This document shows positions 20,601 through 25,687 of a DNA stretch of 64,000 nucleotides, piece by piece. The notes beneath the pieces are model-generated. The model was not told the origin of the DNA, ran no database searches, and was given only the letters and a program-made list of their open reading frames with translations. Source of the DNA: Streptomyces caeruleatus (GTDB lineage Bacteria; Actinomycetota; Actinomycetes; Streptomycetales; Streptomycetaceae); NCBI RefSeq assembly GCF_001514235.1, contig NZ_KQ948925.1, forward strand, positions 185,444 to 249,443, given 5' to 3'. The number at the start of each line of letters is the position of its first letter. Position 1 is the stretch's first letter. Made by a program: the position numbers and the translations under genes.

Positions 20601-20738
20601 CCGGAGTTCGGCGAAGGTCACGGTGTGCTCGCTGCCGTCTCCCCGGACGTGGACGACGACCTGACCGGGGTTCTCCTCGGCGGCATGCAGCAGTACGTCG
20701 AGAAGTGTTCCGGCGGTGCGGGGCCCGGGAGTCGGCAT
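8649..20738 (-). CDS. Hybrid FAAL-PKS-NRPS megasynthase with C-terminal acyl-ACP-reductase-like domain
   Basis: One open frame of 4,029 residues. Domains: fatty-acyl-AMP ligase (~1-560; FSSGSTGDPKG), ACP (Ser613), ketosynthase (~676-1085; Cys836 in DTACSSA, HGTGT and NIGH histidines), acyltransferase (~1195-1480; GHSVGE Ser1290, HAFHS, predicting malonyl-CoA), ketoreductase (~1560-1950; GGAGGLG, Tyr1912), ACP (Ser2065), condensation (HHSAADG from 2258), adenylation (~2560-3070; FDASVRQ, Asp2761, GKIDRK), PCP (Ser3125), second condensation (HHLIGDG from 3314) and a C-terminal domain (~3650-4029) resembling cyanobacterial acyl-ACP reductase. No DH, ER or TE is seen. The likely route loads a fatty acid, extends it once, reduces it to beta-hydroxyacyl and amidates it with one amino acid. 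The residues I align to the GrsA pocket read D-A-R-S-H-G-L-I-N-K, which I cannot assign. The start at 20738 follows GAGGAAGGG; an ATG-like start 36 bp upstream lacks one. Confidence 0.9.
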   Translation of the reverse strand: MPTPGPRTAGTLLDVLLHAAEENPGQVVVHVRGDGSEHTVTFAELRDDALRVAGGLHAAGLRPGTAVPLLAAGGEDFQPMFWGALAAGLVPVPLAPQARRIGPVWEFLGRPAVMVDGATEELLSELPGPVRALRSAALREARPLRALPRRHPQDLAFLQFSSGSTGDPKGVELTHEAVLANIRQIRAATKITPDDVLATWMPYFHDMGLIGTHLVPMAAGLKQIRLEPLTFAKRPALWLESVARHRATLLSAANFALALAVRRVPDSGWAGLDLSSVRLMLVGAEPIAPRVWREFTARAEPAGLDATAMLPVYGLAEATLAVTVPPLGEVAAPLCLDRAALSRGKAVPAELGPDAVEFMDVGRPVQDCRVRITDDSGQVLADRRIGHVEVHGPQLARGYHRAPEASAAAFCEGWLRTGDLGFLSEGRLCVTGRHKDVVFVGGRTFHAADLEETAAATPGVPQGTVAVIGSTDPDTGGDRVAVFLQWARPAPATALAVLDAVAARVRAALGHDDVRVLPLPPGAFPRTTSGKLRRALMRDRFAAGSYAAVEQRWALARAERATARREERAQRGDAPRSRHDVEETIREIWAEELALSPAAVGRDDPFFALGGSSLKAMAVLAGIEDAFAVTVEPRVLRDHDTVAELAAHVLTLLGGRDAASETTRASTPAGERAGQGPVAVLGMACRFPGAQTPEAFWDLLLSGGDTLTPVPDDRWDDTPGFFGSFLPDPADFDADCFGMDDEEARASDPQARIFLELAHEALERAGYAGPRRTGRRIGVFAAVGDSGYREILADATDGDLAAHPGALTGNLPNLVAARLSQTLDLDGPALAVDTACSSALVALHLARRSLLSGECDVAVVGGVQLALTPTGHRLLDSAGALSPTGGSRPFGAAADGIVPGEGGAALVLARPDDAARDGDPVLALVRGTAVNNDGRSLSLLAPNPRTQREVITRAYAECGIDPDAVSYVEAHGTGTPVGDPVEARSLGHAFPPRADGTPRLLGSVKANIGHLLNAAGMPSLVKTVLALQHRRLPPSPNTSPPAPYLQRVAPGFELLTEQRDWEAPGPLIAGVNAFGFGGTNAHAVLEEAEVAEVAEVAEVSSAETTPVPVRPAALGPHLLTLSARSPDALREAAAELASHVRAHPDTDEADVCAAVNTARDDGPYRLAVLADGDLADRLDAARTATANPTPVRSRPRTVFLLPGQGAQRPGQGRDLYRSAPVFREVLDEASSLTGPILGRSLAEWCLDPRTDPGELARTEVAQPLLVTFGVGLARQLAEWGVPVDAVAGHSVGEIAAACVAGSLTLDEAVGFAAERGRLVAELALPGAMAAVRGDEDTVAGLVSASDGALGVAAVNGPEQVVISGTEDAVDRALTELTGRGVAVRRLRVSHAFHSPLLEPLLDPLRDAAKALTVKPAAVPMLSTVTGAWRPGLTPAYWQAHAVRPVRFGAAVAKLLEEGYDTFVELGPGNTLGGAVRAVARAQGAPDAAVLTAGLSSAAGSDTDSSGTRALLETAGRLWTRGAPLNRAVLDRPAHVRPRAQVPTYPYQRTRHWPRRPGATPLVRRLAWATAPLMPADGPRVVRLIGTDRALGRALAERLTGRGVTVLGNDSAHGTFSPASADTLVWLGEDEGTGAEAQQAPALATAALRQVLDLLPTDCSRLLLVTQDAYATGTSTEQSRPAQALLHGFALALPDEHPGLVARTVDLSSRDPLDARVDALERELYAGHEAGTEGADSVVAWRAGRRLGRTPVAASDASGPTGDLPPDGTYLITGGAGGLGSALARDLAGRGACELILTGRSETVPDELLADLRAQGARARYHAADVSDEAAVDALFATLPPLDGVFHAAGTVRPGTLRAKTDAEIEQVLAAKARGTMLLAQALRRYGQEPAVRVAFSSVSSVLPGLAGALGDYAAANAFLDAFAAAERAAGRPWQSIGFGPVADAGLAAGSPAGTRLRARGLSPMSTRAAIAGLRAAVATGAAHVLVSPAPKSSKQGGSSVAAVALPGRSPAASPPSPRTAPDRPTTVTDPARTAGLIRRLLAEALHRAPDDIGDDEQFLSLGLDSLTAVDLARRLETELGLPLPATLLFEHRTIGELTAHLDAQNPPTPPPPAPAVHRGPAHTPRPLTRLQRAFLTTEALYEGVTAYGYLRQTVHGPLDPDLLGRALAHLAVRHPMLRLRITEDGTPPTQYTAPAEPTDRPPRWYEVHEPDTATPSLPGLEQRLYNRPFDLTAEDPVRAVLVRDRQDAQRAHLLLVVHHSAADGFSLKVLSEDLWQLYTDLAQGRPPQLPASQAEFADYAAVAAADQQSPAFTRDQQYWRDRVARHTAAVTAGALPYDGDPEALPAPPLTHHHTTLDTALTEALRAVAARHEVSLFHLLLAVYGRCLARWSRERAVAVNVARARRETSLPGIDRLVGPLADTLPVFVTVDPDEPVPALARRLRRIWREAESHATLASPDIAALLPTTGPAPRTVAPAGFSFARFPVRHGRDWPVTVTPTAAATASAATRLGLLCWEADATLHFSWNHPAHLFRRETVARLAGEYVEELREAVGELTTAPQRHDTDRGVVDRLRARFRAAPRAVAVDTGRTTLTYAALDAASGTLAARLRASGVRPGDLVGLLTEPGADTVVGVVGILRAGAGWVPLDATHPVARMRDQVARTGVGVVVCHTATREAVTALDGITPVAVDDRTPAAPTPNEATTPADPDAIAYVIFTSGSTGRPKAVPITHRSMLNYLDWSLTTFGYRPGDRLVQTASVCFDASVRQLLAPLLAGATVHTLTRDLPRDPEALLDRIVDDRITVWSSVPTLWERLLTAAETRARRDGTPPDLSALRWVHVGGEALPAAHVRRWFDLLDGHGGPEHRISNLYGPTESTINATCHIIDTRPADDVRQLPIGRPVAGTELAVVTEDGRPCAPGEAGELLIAGTGLTPGYLGDPQLTSRAFVERDGRRWYRSGDRARRSPDGVLEFLGRLDDQVKVRGHRVELGEVEATLLTHPDVARAAVLLVEERLVAYVEPRPGTAEPDARALRAFLSRVLPPYMLPGRIRSLPALPLTGTGKIDRKLLAAESAPAQADPAAPEPAQADPGTAPATPTERTLARIWSALLDAPDVTREDDFFELGGDSIMVLELFARLREELPAVPRPTTVYTHRTLSALAAAVDSAATTDPSPDPNPDPAPVGPLALTPYALTPSQRGFLLAGTIDPGAGSGWLARFRLSGPLRHDVLQRAVDVLVARHPMLRTVFPAGARPPVQQELPDSLRLPVEAETLTHPDLLERRIAEEAGRRLEPWAWPLLRLRLFTLAPGEHVLLVHAHHLIGDGYSAALLARELLTAYDRLDRGLPHGLPPLASTFRDHVTQSSVRPQPVGPEAEAHRAHLHAPYTPPALRRPAADRAEDTDPQPAFHTTGFTLDAATTSGLRRLARAAHRTLYAPLLTAYYRALTELTGRRDLMLGLAVTGREESTADAHRVFGPFAEAVTLRPDPRPDPRPEPRPDPRPEPRQGLPGAHSSDEHQPPSFDADLRRVAAEADLARAEGPSDLRTAAGLPRHAQFFFTFLDFTSLDSETHGSLTLHADETDTSLAPPPLGTDVFLAVRPVADGEGLRVTVRASAAALTADEVTGLAEQIRGQLHDATADTATAPRVRGRRTRLDAALVGYLPAPHHLAAFAGLPYDSPGLGREEIRALLFPDGRARLLEETSTPLGNSGFVALPLFADELSPAPDLAARTARAVEDAASLGARCVSLAGMIPSLTGYGYDVLRETTTSAALTTGHASTTVAVTKTVHSALAATGRSLGDLALAVVGCGSIGTSSLRLLLAKTPRPPARLLLCDLPGSTERLERLAADLTSGHPGLPVRVAESGRTLPAAVYEADVIVTAVSGATALLDVDRLRPGTIVVDDSFPHCFDTARALDRMSREQDVLVVGGGLLALDRTETRLGEDLPAVASAGFAVRPPGIEGTLASCRLESLLHADLGSPGRPASALPLTHGLVDLPRALAHWDAVEAAGVRPAPLHLLDRLIRPDANPAPGRAR
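10236..10305 (-). repeat. Proline-rich tandem repeat inside the second condensation domain
   Basis: Repeated GGCTCAGGGCGCGGATCCGG / GGACGCGGATCCGG-type units encode alternating RPDPRPEPRPDPR residues late in the second condensation domain. The insertion is in frame and lies in a surface-loop position, between the GPFAEAVTLR strand and the next helix, so the domain may still fold. Confidence 0.65.
17446..17485 (-). repeat. 9-bp tandem repeat in the KS-AT linker of the megasynthase
   Basis: About four copies of the 9-bp unit CACCTCCGC (plus strand) encode an EVAEVAEVAEV run between the ketosynthase and the acyltransferase. The frame is preserved. Such runs vary between strains and act as flexible linker; no further function is suggested. 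Confidence 0.7.
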
Positions 20739-20859
20739 GTGCTTCCCTTCCTCGTCGCACGCGGCGAGGGGCACGCGGGCGCGCCCCGCCGACGTCGGGT
20801 ACCCCGGCGGGAGCGTTGTCGATCATTCATCTGTACGACGACGAGTCGCGCCGAACGGT

Positions 20860-22854
20860 TCACCGGTGCGACGGGCGAGGGGTGCCTCGCAGCGCGGTGT
20901 CGAGGTCGTTCAGATGCGTCGAGACCGGCCCCAGGGTGAGCAACCCGCTGCCCGCACCGGCCAGTTCGTTCGCCGCGGGGGTGAGGGCCGCACGGGCGCG
21001 GGCCATGGTCTGCCGGTCGCCGAGAGTCAGGGCGGCGCGGGCGGTGAGGCACCACAGGGCCTCTTGGAGGAGGTCGCGGGGTGGTTCGGGCGTCGCGCGG
21101 AGGGCGTCGCGGGCCTCGGCTCGGTGGCCTTGGCCGAGGAGGAGCAGGGGGTGCGTCCAGGGGGCGTAGGGGCCCCAGTCGGTGTCCGGGGCGAAGCTGA
21201 GCGGCAGGGCGTGGCGCAGGCGCAGGCACAGCAGCGCGAGGGGTGGCAGGCCTTGGGCGAGGCCCGGCATCCCCGAGCCGTCGAGCAGGGTGGCCGCGTC
21301 GCGGTAGGCCGCCTCCGCCTCGGCCGGGGAGGCCTGGCCAGTGGCGTCGCGTCGCAGGGCGGCGTACCAGCCGGTGAACACGCCCACGAGCGGCCGTTCG
21401 TGGCGCGCGGCCAGCGCGTCGGCGGCGGTCGCGTGGTGGTCGGCCGTGATGAAGTCCCCGAGGGCGCTGCGGGCTTGGAGGCGGACGAGGTGGCCGAGGA
21501 TCTCGTACGCCGACAGGTCGTGCCGGGTGGCGAGCGCGATCAGCTCGGCGCCGATGGCGTCCCGGCGGGGCGCGAGCCCGGTGCGGTCGAAGCTCTGCAT
21601 GAAGGACGCGTTGAGGGTGAACGCCAGCAGCGCCCGGTCGTCGAGGCGGCGGGCGATCTCCTCTGCCTGGCGTGCGGCTTGCGGGCCGCGGGCGAGCGGG
21701 GTGCCGCGTGACTCCAGGGCGATGGTGGCGAGCAGCCGGGCCTTGGCGGCCTCATGGCCTTCGGGCGGCAGGGCGGCCAGGGTGCGCTCGGCGGCGGCGA
21801 CGATCTGTGCGGCCTGTTCGGGGTCGTCGAGGCGGGTCCAGATGGCCGGCACGTCGTAGGCGCCGATGACGCGGGCGGTCAGTTCGACGTCGCCCAGTTC
21901 CTCGGCGGCCGCGACGGCGGCGACCCGGTGTTCGCGGGCGGCCGGCAGTCCGCTGCCGCCGGTCAGGGCGAGGTTGCGCAGCAGCCCGGCGGTCGATTCC
22001 AGGCGGGCGCGGGCGTCGGGGGCGACGGCGCGGTCGTAGGCGGCGGCGACCTGCTCCCAGACTCGGCCTGCGGGGTTGCCGGGCGTCCGGTCGAGACGGT
22101 CGGCCTGGCGGAGGATGTCCGTCTCCAGGGCGCGCAGGTCGGGGCCGGGGTCGATGCCCAGGTCGGCGGCGAGCAGCGCCCGCGCGCTGCGCAGGACGTC
22201 GAGGGCGTCGGCCTGCCGGCCCGTGCGGTAGAGGGCCAGGGCGAGTAGCCGCCAGGCGTTCTCGCGCCAGGGATGTTCGGCGGCGTGCGCCCGCAGGTCC
22301 GTGGCGGCCCGGTCGGCGAGGCCCAGGTCGAGCAGTGTCTCGGCCCGCAGTTCCACGGCGTGCAGACGCAGCTCGGTCAGACGGCGGCTCTCGGCGCGGG
22401 CCCACGGCTGCTCGGCGAACTCCGCGTAGGCGGGCCCGCGCCACCGGCCGAGCGCCTCGTCCAGCCGTACGCCCGCCTCCTTGGCCGGCAGCGTCGCGGC
22501 GTCGGAGACCGCGTGCTCGAACCACCAGGCGTCGACCGTGTCCGGCGCGGTGCGCAGGGCGTAGCCGGGGCCTTCGGTGACGAGCAGCCGGGCCGGGGTG
22601 CGGGGTGGGCGGTCGGGTTCGAGGGCGCGGCGGAGGGCGGCGACGAACGTGCGTACAGCGCCCACGGCGTCGGCGGGCGGGTCGGTCCAGAGGTCGTCGA
22701 CCAGGCGGGAGACCGGCACGAGACGGCCCCTTGCGACGATCAGCCGGGCCAGTACCGAGCGGTGTCGCGGACCCTTCAGGTCGATCGCGTCACCGTCCGC
22801 GTCCCAGGCCGTGACCGGCCCGAGCACCCCGAAGTCACGGCCCACGCCGGTCAC
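20860..22854 (-). CDS. SARP-family transcriptional activator
   Basis: A 664-residue Streptomyces antibiotic regulatory protein. The N-terminal OmpR-type winged helix (~5-90) reads FGVLGPVTAWDADG, then LKGPRHRSVLARLIVARGRLVPVSRLVDDLW. The bacterial transcriptional activation domain (~95-240) follows, with AWWFEHAV and HPWRENAWRLLALALYRTGRQADAL. The remaining 400 residues are helical, TPR-like repeats without a P-loop, unlike AfsR. The start is GTG at 22854 with GGAGAG ten bases upstream; an internal GTG three codons later is possible. It ends 121 bp before the megasynthase start on the same strand, which makes it the obvious pathway activator. SARPs bind direct repeats with 11-bp spacing; a matching array lies at 24619-24662. 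Confidence 0.9.
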   Translation of the reverse strand: MTGVGRDFGVLGPVTAWDADGDAIDLKGPRHRSVLARLIVARGRLVPVSRLVDDLWTDPPADAVGAVRTFVAALRRALEPDRPPRTPARLLVTEGPGYALRTAPDTVDAWWFEHAVSDAATLPAKEAGVRLDEALGRWRGPAYAEFAEQPWARAESRRLTELRLHAVELRAETLLDLGLADRAATDLRAHAAEHPWRENAWRLLALALYRTGRQADALDVLRSARALLAADLGIDPGPDLRALETDILRQADRLDRTPGNPAGRVWEQVAAAYDRAVAPDARARLESTAGLLRNLALTGGSGLPAAREHRVAAVAAAEELGDVELTARVIGAYDVPAIWTRLDDPEQAAQIVAAAERTLAALPPEGHEAAKARLLATIALESRGTPLARGPQAARQAEEIARRLDDRALLAFTLNASFMQSFDRTGLAPRRDAIGAELIALATRHDLSAYEILGHLVRLQARSALGDFITADHHATAADALAARHERPLVGVFTGWYAALRRDATGQASPAEAEAAYRDAATLLDGSGMPGLAQGLPPLALLCLRLRHALPLSFAPDTDWGPYAPWTHPLLLLGQGHRAEARDALRATPEPPRDLLQEALWCLTARAALTLGDRQTMARARAALTPAANELAGAGSGLLTLGPVSTHLNDLDTALRGTPRPSHR

Positions 22855-22889
22855 CGCCCCGCGCTCTCCACGACCTGGACGGGGCGCGG

Positions 22890-23243
22890 TCAGGCGGGCT
22901 GCCACAGTTCGAGCCGATGGCCCTCGGGGTCGGTGACCCAGCCGAACCGGCCGACGCCCTCCATGTCCTGGGTCTCCTCGGCCACGTCCGCTCCCCGGGC
23001 GCGCAGTTGCGCGAGCATGGCGTCCAGGTCGCGGACCCGGAAGTTCAGCATGGTCTGCTGGGTGCGGGACCCGAAGTAGTCGGTGTCGGACTCGAACGCC
23101 GCGAACACCGTCGGCCCGGCTTCCTGACGCCACAGGCCGTGCTCATCGGCGTCCAGTCCCAGGCAGTCGCGGTACCACGCGCTCAGGGCGGCCGGGTCGG
23201 CGGCTCGAACGAAGTATCCGCCGATTCCAAGCACACGTTCCAT
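22890..23243 (-). CDS. VOC (glyoxalase/bleomycin-resistance fold) protein
   Basis: A 117-residue single-domain vicinal-oxygen-chelate protein. It begins MERVLGIGGYFVRAADPAAL, has AWYRDCLGLDAD, and ends with the family-typical DPEGHRLELWQPA, in which the Glu is a likely metal ligand. Members include glyoxalases, dioxygenases and drug-sequestering resistance proteins; sequence alone does not separate them. It ends 35 bp before the SARP start on the same strand, so the two may be co-transcribed, and a self-resistance or tailoring role is conceivable. Confidence 0.82.
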   Translation of the reverse strand: MERVLGIGGYFVRAADPAALSAWYRDCLGLDADEHGLWRQEAGPTVFAAFESDTDYFGSRTQQTMLNFRVRDLDAMLAQLRARGADVAEETQDMEGVGRFGWVTDPEGHRLELWQPA

Positions 23244-23318
23244 GGCGCCATCCTGCCAGGACGACGGGAGGGTGCGCGCGGTGGCAGAGCAGGTGATCCC
23301 GGGCCCGGTCCGGGGGCC

Positions 23319-23750
23319 TCAGCCGGTGGGTCGCGGGGCGCGCAGGTGGGCGCGCTGCTCCAGCTCCTCCTTGGAGACGAGTTCGAGCATGGGCTTGCCC
23401 GGTGCGCACATCATGGTCACGACGAACCGGGTCCGCCCGTCGCCGAGCGCGTTGCCGTCCTGGTAGTGGATCACGTCTCCGCCCGGCTCCCAGAACGTGC
23501 CGCCGGCCTCCACCACCCGCTCGGGCTCGCCCTCCAGCTCGAAGCGGACGGCGCCCTCCACGACGTAGCCGAAGGCCGGCCCGGAGTGGCGGTGCGGCGG
23601 GGTTCCCGGGTCGCCGGGCTCCCACTCGACCTCGATGGTCATCGCCGAGGCGCCCTCCGGGATCGTCAGGGGTGCGGCGTCCTGGAGCATCCGCGCCGCG
23701 TTCATCCAGCTCTCCGACGCCGCCGCCTGTGCCGCGTGGTCGTGGGACAT
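23319..23750 (-). CDS. Cupin-domain protein
   Basis: A 143-residue single-cupin protein. The barrel motifs are visible: GTPPHRHSGPAFGYVVEGAVRFELEG holds the first metal-binding His pair and Glu, and a later FWEPGGDVIHYQDG holds the second His. The ATG at 23750 has its own GGAGGG eight bases upstream, so it is a separate gene although the frame is continuous upstream into a truncated regulator. The function is unknown; related proteins are isomerases, dioxygenases or sensors. Confidence 0.78.
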   Translation of the reverse strand: MSHDHAAQAAASESWMNAARMLQDAAPLTIPEGASAMTIEVEWEPGDPGTPPHRHSGPAFGYVVEGAVRFELEGEPERVVEAGGTFWEPGGDVIHYQDGNALGDGRTRFVVTMMCAPGKPMLELVSKEELEQRAHLRAPRPTG

Positions 23751-24515
23751 GATGTGCACCCTCCGTGAGTCGCCGTGTGCCGGGCGGGGACGCCGCATGT
23801 CGGCCACGGACGACGCGCGTGGCAGTTCCAGCAGGGCGAGCGGGTTGCCCCGGGCCTCGGCGAGGGTACGGCCGCGGATCCGCTCGTCGAATCCGCCGTG
23901 GATCGCCGAGTCCAGCAGCGCGCGGGCATCGGGTTCGCGCAGGCCCTCCACCACCAGTTCGGGCAGCCCGTGGAGGAGGTGCTCGCCGTCCGGCTCGCGC
24001 ACGGCGAGGACCAGGCCGACCTCGTCCGCCATGAGACGCCGGGCGACGAATCCGAGGATCTGCGCCGAGACGTGGTCGAGCCACTGGGCGTCGTCGACGA
24101 GGCAGATCAGCGGCTTGTGCTGGGCCACGTCGGCGAGCAGGCTGAGCACCGCGAGCCCGACGAGAAAGCGGTCCGGCGGCGTTCCCTCGCTCATGCCGAA
24201 GGCGGTCTCGATGGCGGCTCGTTGGGGGTCCGGGAGCCGGCCGAGATGATCGAGGAACGGGACACAGAGCTGGTGGAGACCGCCGAACGCCAGCTGCATC
24301 TCGGACTCGACGCCCGCGGTTCTGACGACCCCGCATCCGTCGGCGTGACCCGCGACGTGTTCCAGGAGCGCCGTCTTGCCGATTCCGGCCTCGCCGCGCA
24401 GCCCCACGACCGCGCTGTGCCCCGCCCGCACCGCCGCCAGGTGCCGGTCCAGCGCCTCACACTCGCTCTGCCGTCCCCGCAGCTGGGTCCCCGGATCCTT
24501 GCTCGACATAGGCAC
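23751..24515 (-). pseudogene. N-terminal remnant of a LuxR-type (LAL) AAA regulator
   Basis: About 250 residues match the ATPase part of large LuxR-family regulators: LRGRQSECEALDRHLAAV, Walker A GEAGIGKT, Walker B LICLVDDAQWLD and the closing TLAEARGNPLALLELPR. At that point homologues usually continue for several hundred residues to a LuxR helix-turn-helix. Here the frame runs after LELPR through about 25 unrelated residues straight into the cupin gene. The rest, including the DNA-binding domain, is missing, so a deletion has probably joined the two genes. If translated it would give a 398-residue AAA-cupin fusion. There is no clear ribosome-binding site before its GTG/ATG starts. Confidence 0.7.
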
Positions 24516-24525
24516 CCCAGGCAGT

Positions 24526-24559
24526 GAGCGTATGTACCGGGATCGAGCGTATATACCGG
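24526..24559. repeat. 15-bp direct repeat, 19-bp period, before the LuxR remnant
   Basis: GAGCGTATGTACCGG at 24526-24540 and GAGCGTATATACCGG at 24545-24559 differ by one base. Each contains a palindromic GTA(T/C)-type core (GTATATAC in the distal copy). They lie just upstream of the remnant regulator's start and are likely binding sites left from its promoter. Confidence 0.6.
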
Positions 24560-24618
24560 TCGCCGAATCTCGGAGACCTCGCCCGGTCCTGTTCCGCCGG
24601 CGTCAGCGCCGACCCGCT

Positions 24619-24662
24619 GCTCGTTCACGGCTCATTCGCCGCTCATTCGCCGCTCATCCGGC
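24619..24662 (+). promoter_or_regulatory. Four 11-bp-phased direct repeats, candidate SARP operator
   Basis: Four consecutive 11-bp units read GCTCGTTCACG, GCTCATTCGCC, GCTCATTCGCC and GCTCATCCGGC. Heptamer direct repeats at 11-bp spacing (one helical turn), with the last repeat about 8 bp before a -10 box, are the known architecture of SARP operators. GAGGAT at 24668-24673, nine bases after the last heptamer, is an acceptable -10. The array lies 65 bp upstream of the alpha/beta-hydrolase start and within 2 kb of the SARP gene. Binding is inferred, not shown. Confidence 0.5.
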
Positions 24663-24726
24663 GCCGGGAGGATCGAGGAGTCCCGGAGTCCCTCGCCTCT
24701 CGACGAGCGTCGCAAGGAGCACAGCC

Positions 24727-25647
24727 ATGTCCAGGCCCGCCCGCACGACCCATCCCACGCCCCCGCTCCCGCCCCCTGTCATCCCCGGCTTCGATCAGCA
24801 CCGCGTCCCCGTGTCCGACGGCGTGTCCCTGCACACGGCCGTCGGCGGCTCGGGCCCGCCCGTCGTCCTGCTGCACGGCTTCCCGCAGACCCACCTGATG
24901 TGGCGGCACGTGGGCCCGGACCTCGCCGCGGACCACACCGTGATCTGCCCCGACCTGCGCGGCTACGGCGCCGGCGACAAACCGGCCGAGACCGACGGCA
25001 CCGTCTACGCCAAGCGGACCATGGCCGCGGACATCGTGGCGCTGGCGCGGGCCCTCGGGCACGAGCGCTTCGCCCTGGCCGGGCACGACCGTGGCGCCCT
25101 GGTCGCTTTCCGGGCCGCGCTCGACCACCCGGACAGGGTCACCCACCTGGCATGTCTCGACGTCCTGCCGACCCTGGACATGTGGGAGGTGATGCACGGG
25201 GTGAGCGCGGCCGTCGGCTTCCACCTCTATCTGATGGCCCAGCCGCCGGGCCTTCCCGAGCACCTGATCGGCGCCGCGCCGGACGCCTTCTTCGGCCACT
25301 TCCTCGACGTCTGGACGAGCGACCGGCGGGCTGTCCCGGACGATGTCCGCGCCGCCTACCTGGCCGCCTGCCGCGAGTCGGTGCCGTCGATCGTCGCCGA
25401 CTTCCGGGCCTCGGCCGGCGTCGACGTCGAGCACGACCGGGCCGACCGGGCGGCCGGGACCAAGCTCCGGATGCCCGTCGCCGTGCTCCAGCAGGACTGG
25501 GGCGCCGCCCTCGGCTTCGACGCGGCGGCGCTGTGGCGGGCCTGGGCGCCCGATCTGGTGCACTCCACGGTGACCTGCGGCCACTTCATGGCGGAGGAGG
25601 CGCCCGACGTCGTGGCGAAGGCGCTGCGGGAGCTCCTCGGCCGCTGA
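24727..25647 (+). CDS. Alpha/beta hydrolase of the haloacetate dehalogenase/epoxide hydrolase group
   Basis: A 306-residue alpha/beta-hydrolase. Motifs: oxyanion region LLHGFPQTHLMW, DLRGYGAGDKP, nucleophile elbow AGHDRGA (Asp nucleophile), acid region LACLDVLPTLDMW and a final CGHFMAEE with the catalytic His. Compared with fluoroacetate dehalogenases as I remember them, the Asp-Arg pair is kept, but the second carboxylate-binding Arg is Leu (HDRGAL) and the His-Trp halide pair is His-Leu (GFHLYLMAQPPG). True defluorination is therefore unlikely, and epoxide or ester hydrolysis is as plausible. AAGGAG lies seven bases before the ATG. Its stop faces that of the TauD-type gene, 38 bp away. Confidence 0.82.
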   Translation: MSRPARTTHPTPPLPPPVIPGFDQHRVPVSDGVSLHTAVGGSGPPVVLLHGFPQTHLMWRHVGPDLAADHTVICPDLRGYGAGDKPAETDGTVYAKRTMAADIVALARALGHERFALAGHDRGALVAFRAALDHPDRVTHLACLDVLPTLDMWEVMHGVSAAVGFHLYLMAQPPGLPEHLIGAAPDAFFGHFLDVWTSDRRAVPDDVRAAYLAACRESVPSIVADFRASAGVDVEHDRADRAAGTKLRMPVAVLQQDWGAALGFDAAALWRAWAPDLVHSTVTCGHFMAEEAPDVVAKALRELLGR

Positions 25648-25687
25648 GCCGCCGAGCGCAGTGCCGCCCGCCGGACTCCGACCTCGC

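Noticed and set aside
20739..20859. SARP heptamer repeats in front of the megasynthase gene.
   Set aside because: I could not find direct repeats with 11-bp spacing there; TCG-rich runs exist but are not phased.
24727..25647. Calling the alpha/beta hydrolase a fluoroacetate dehalogenase.
   Set aside because: The second carboxylate-binding Arg and the Trp of the halide pocket are replaced by Leu, so the specific function is not supported.
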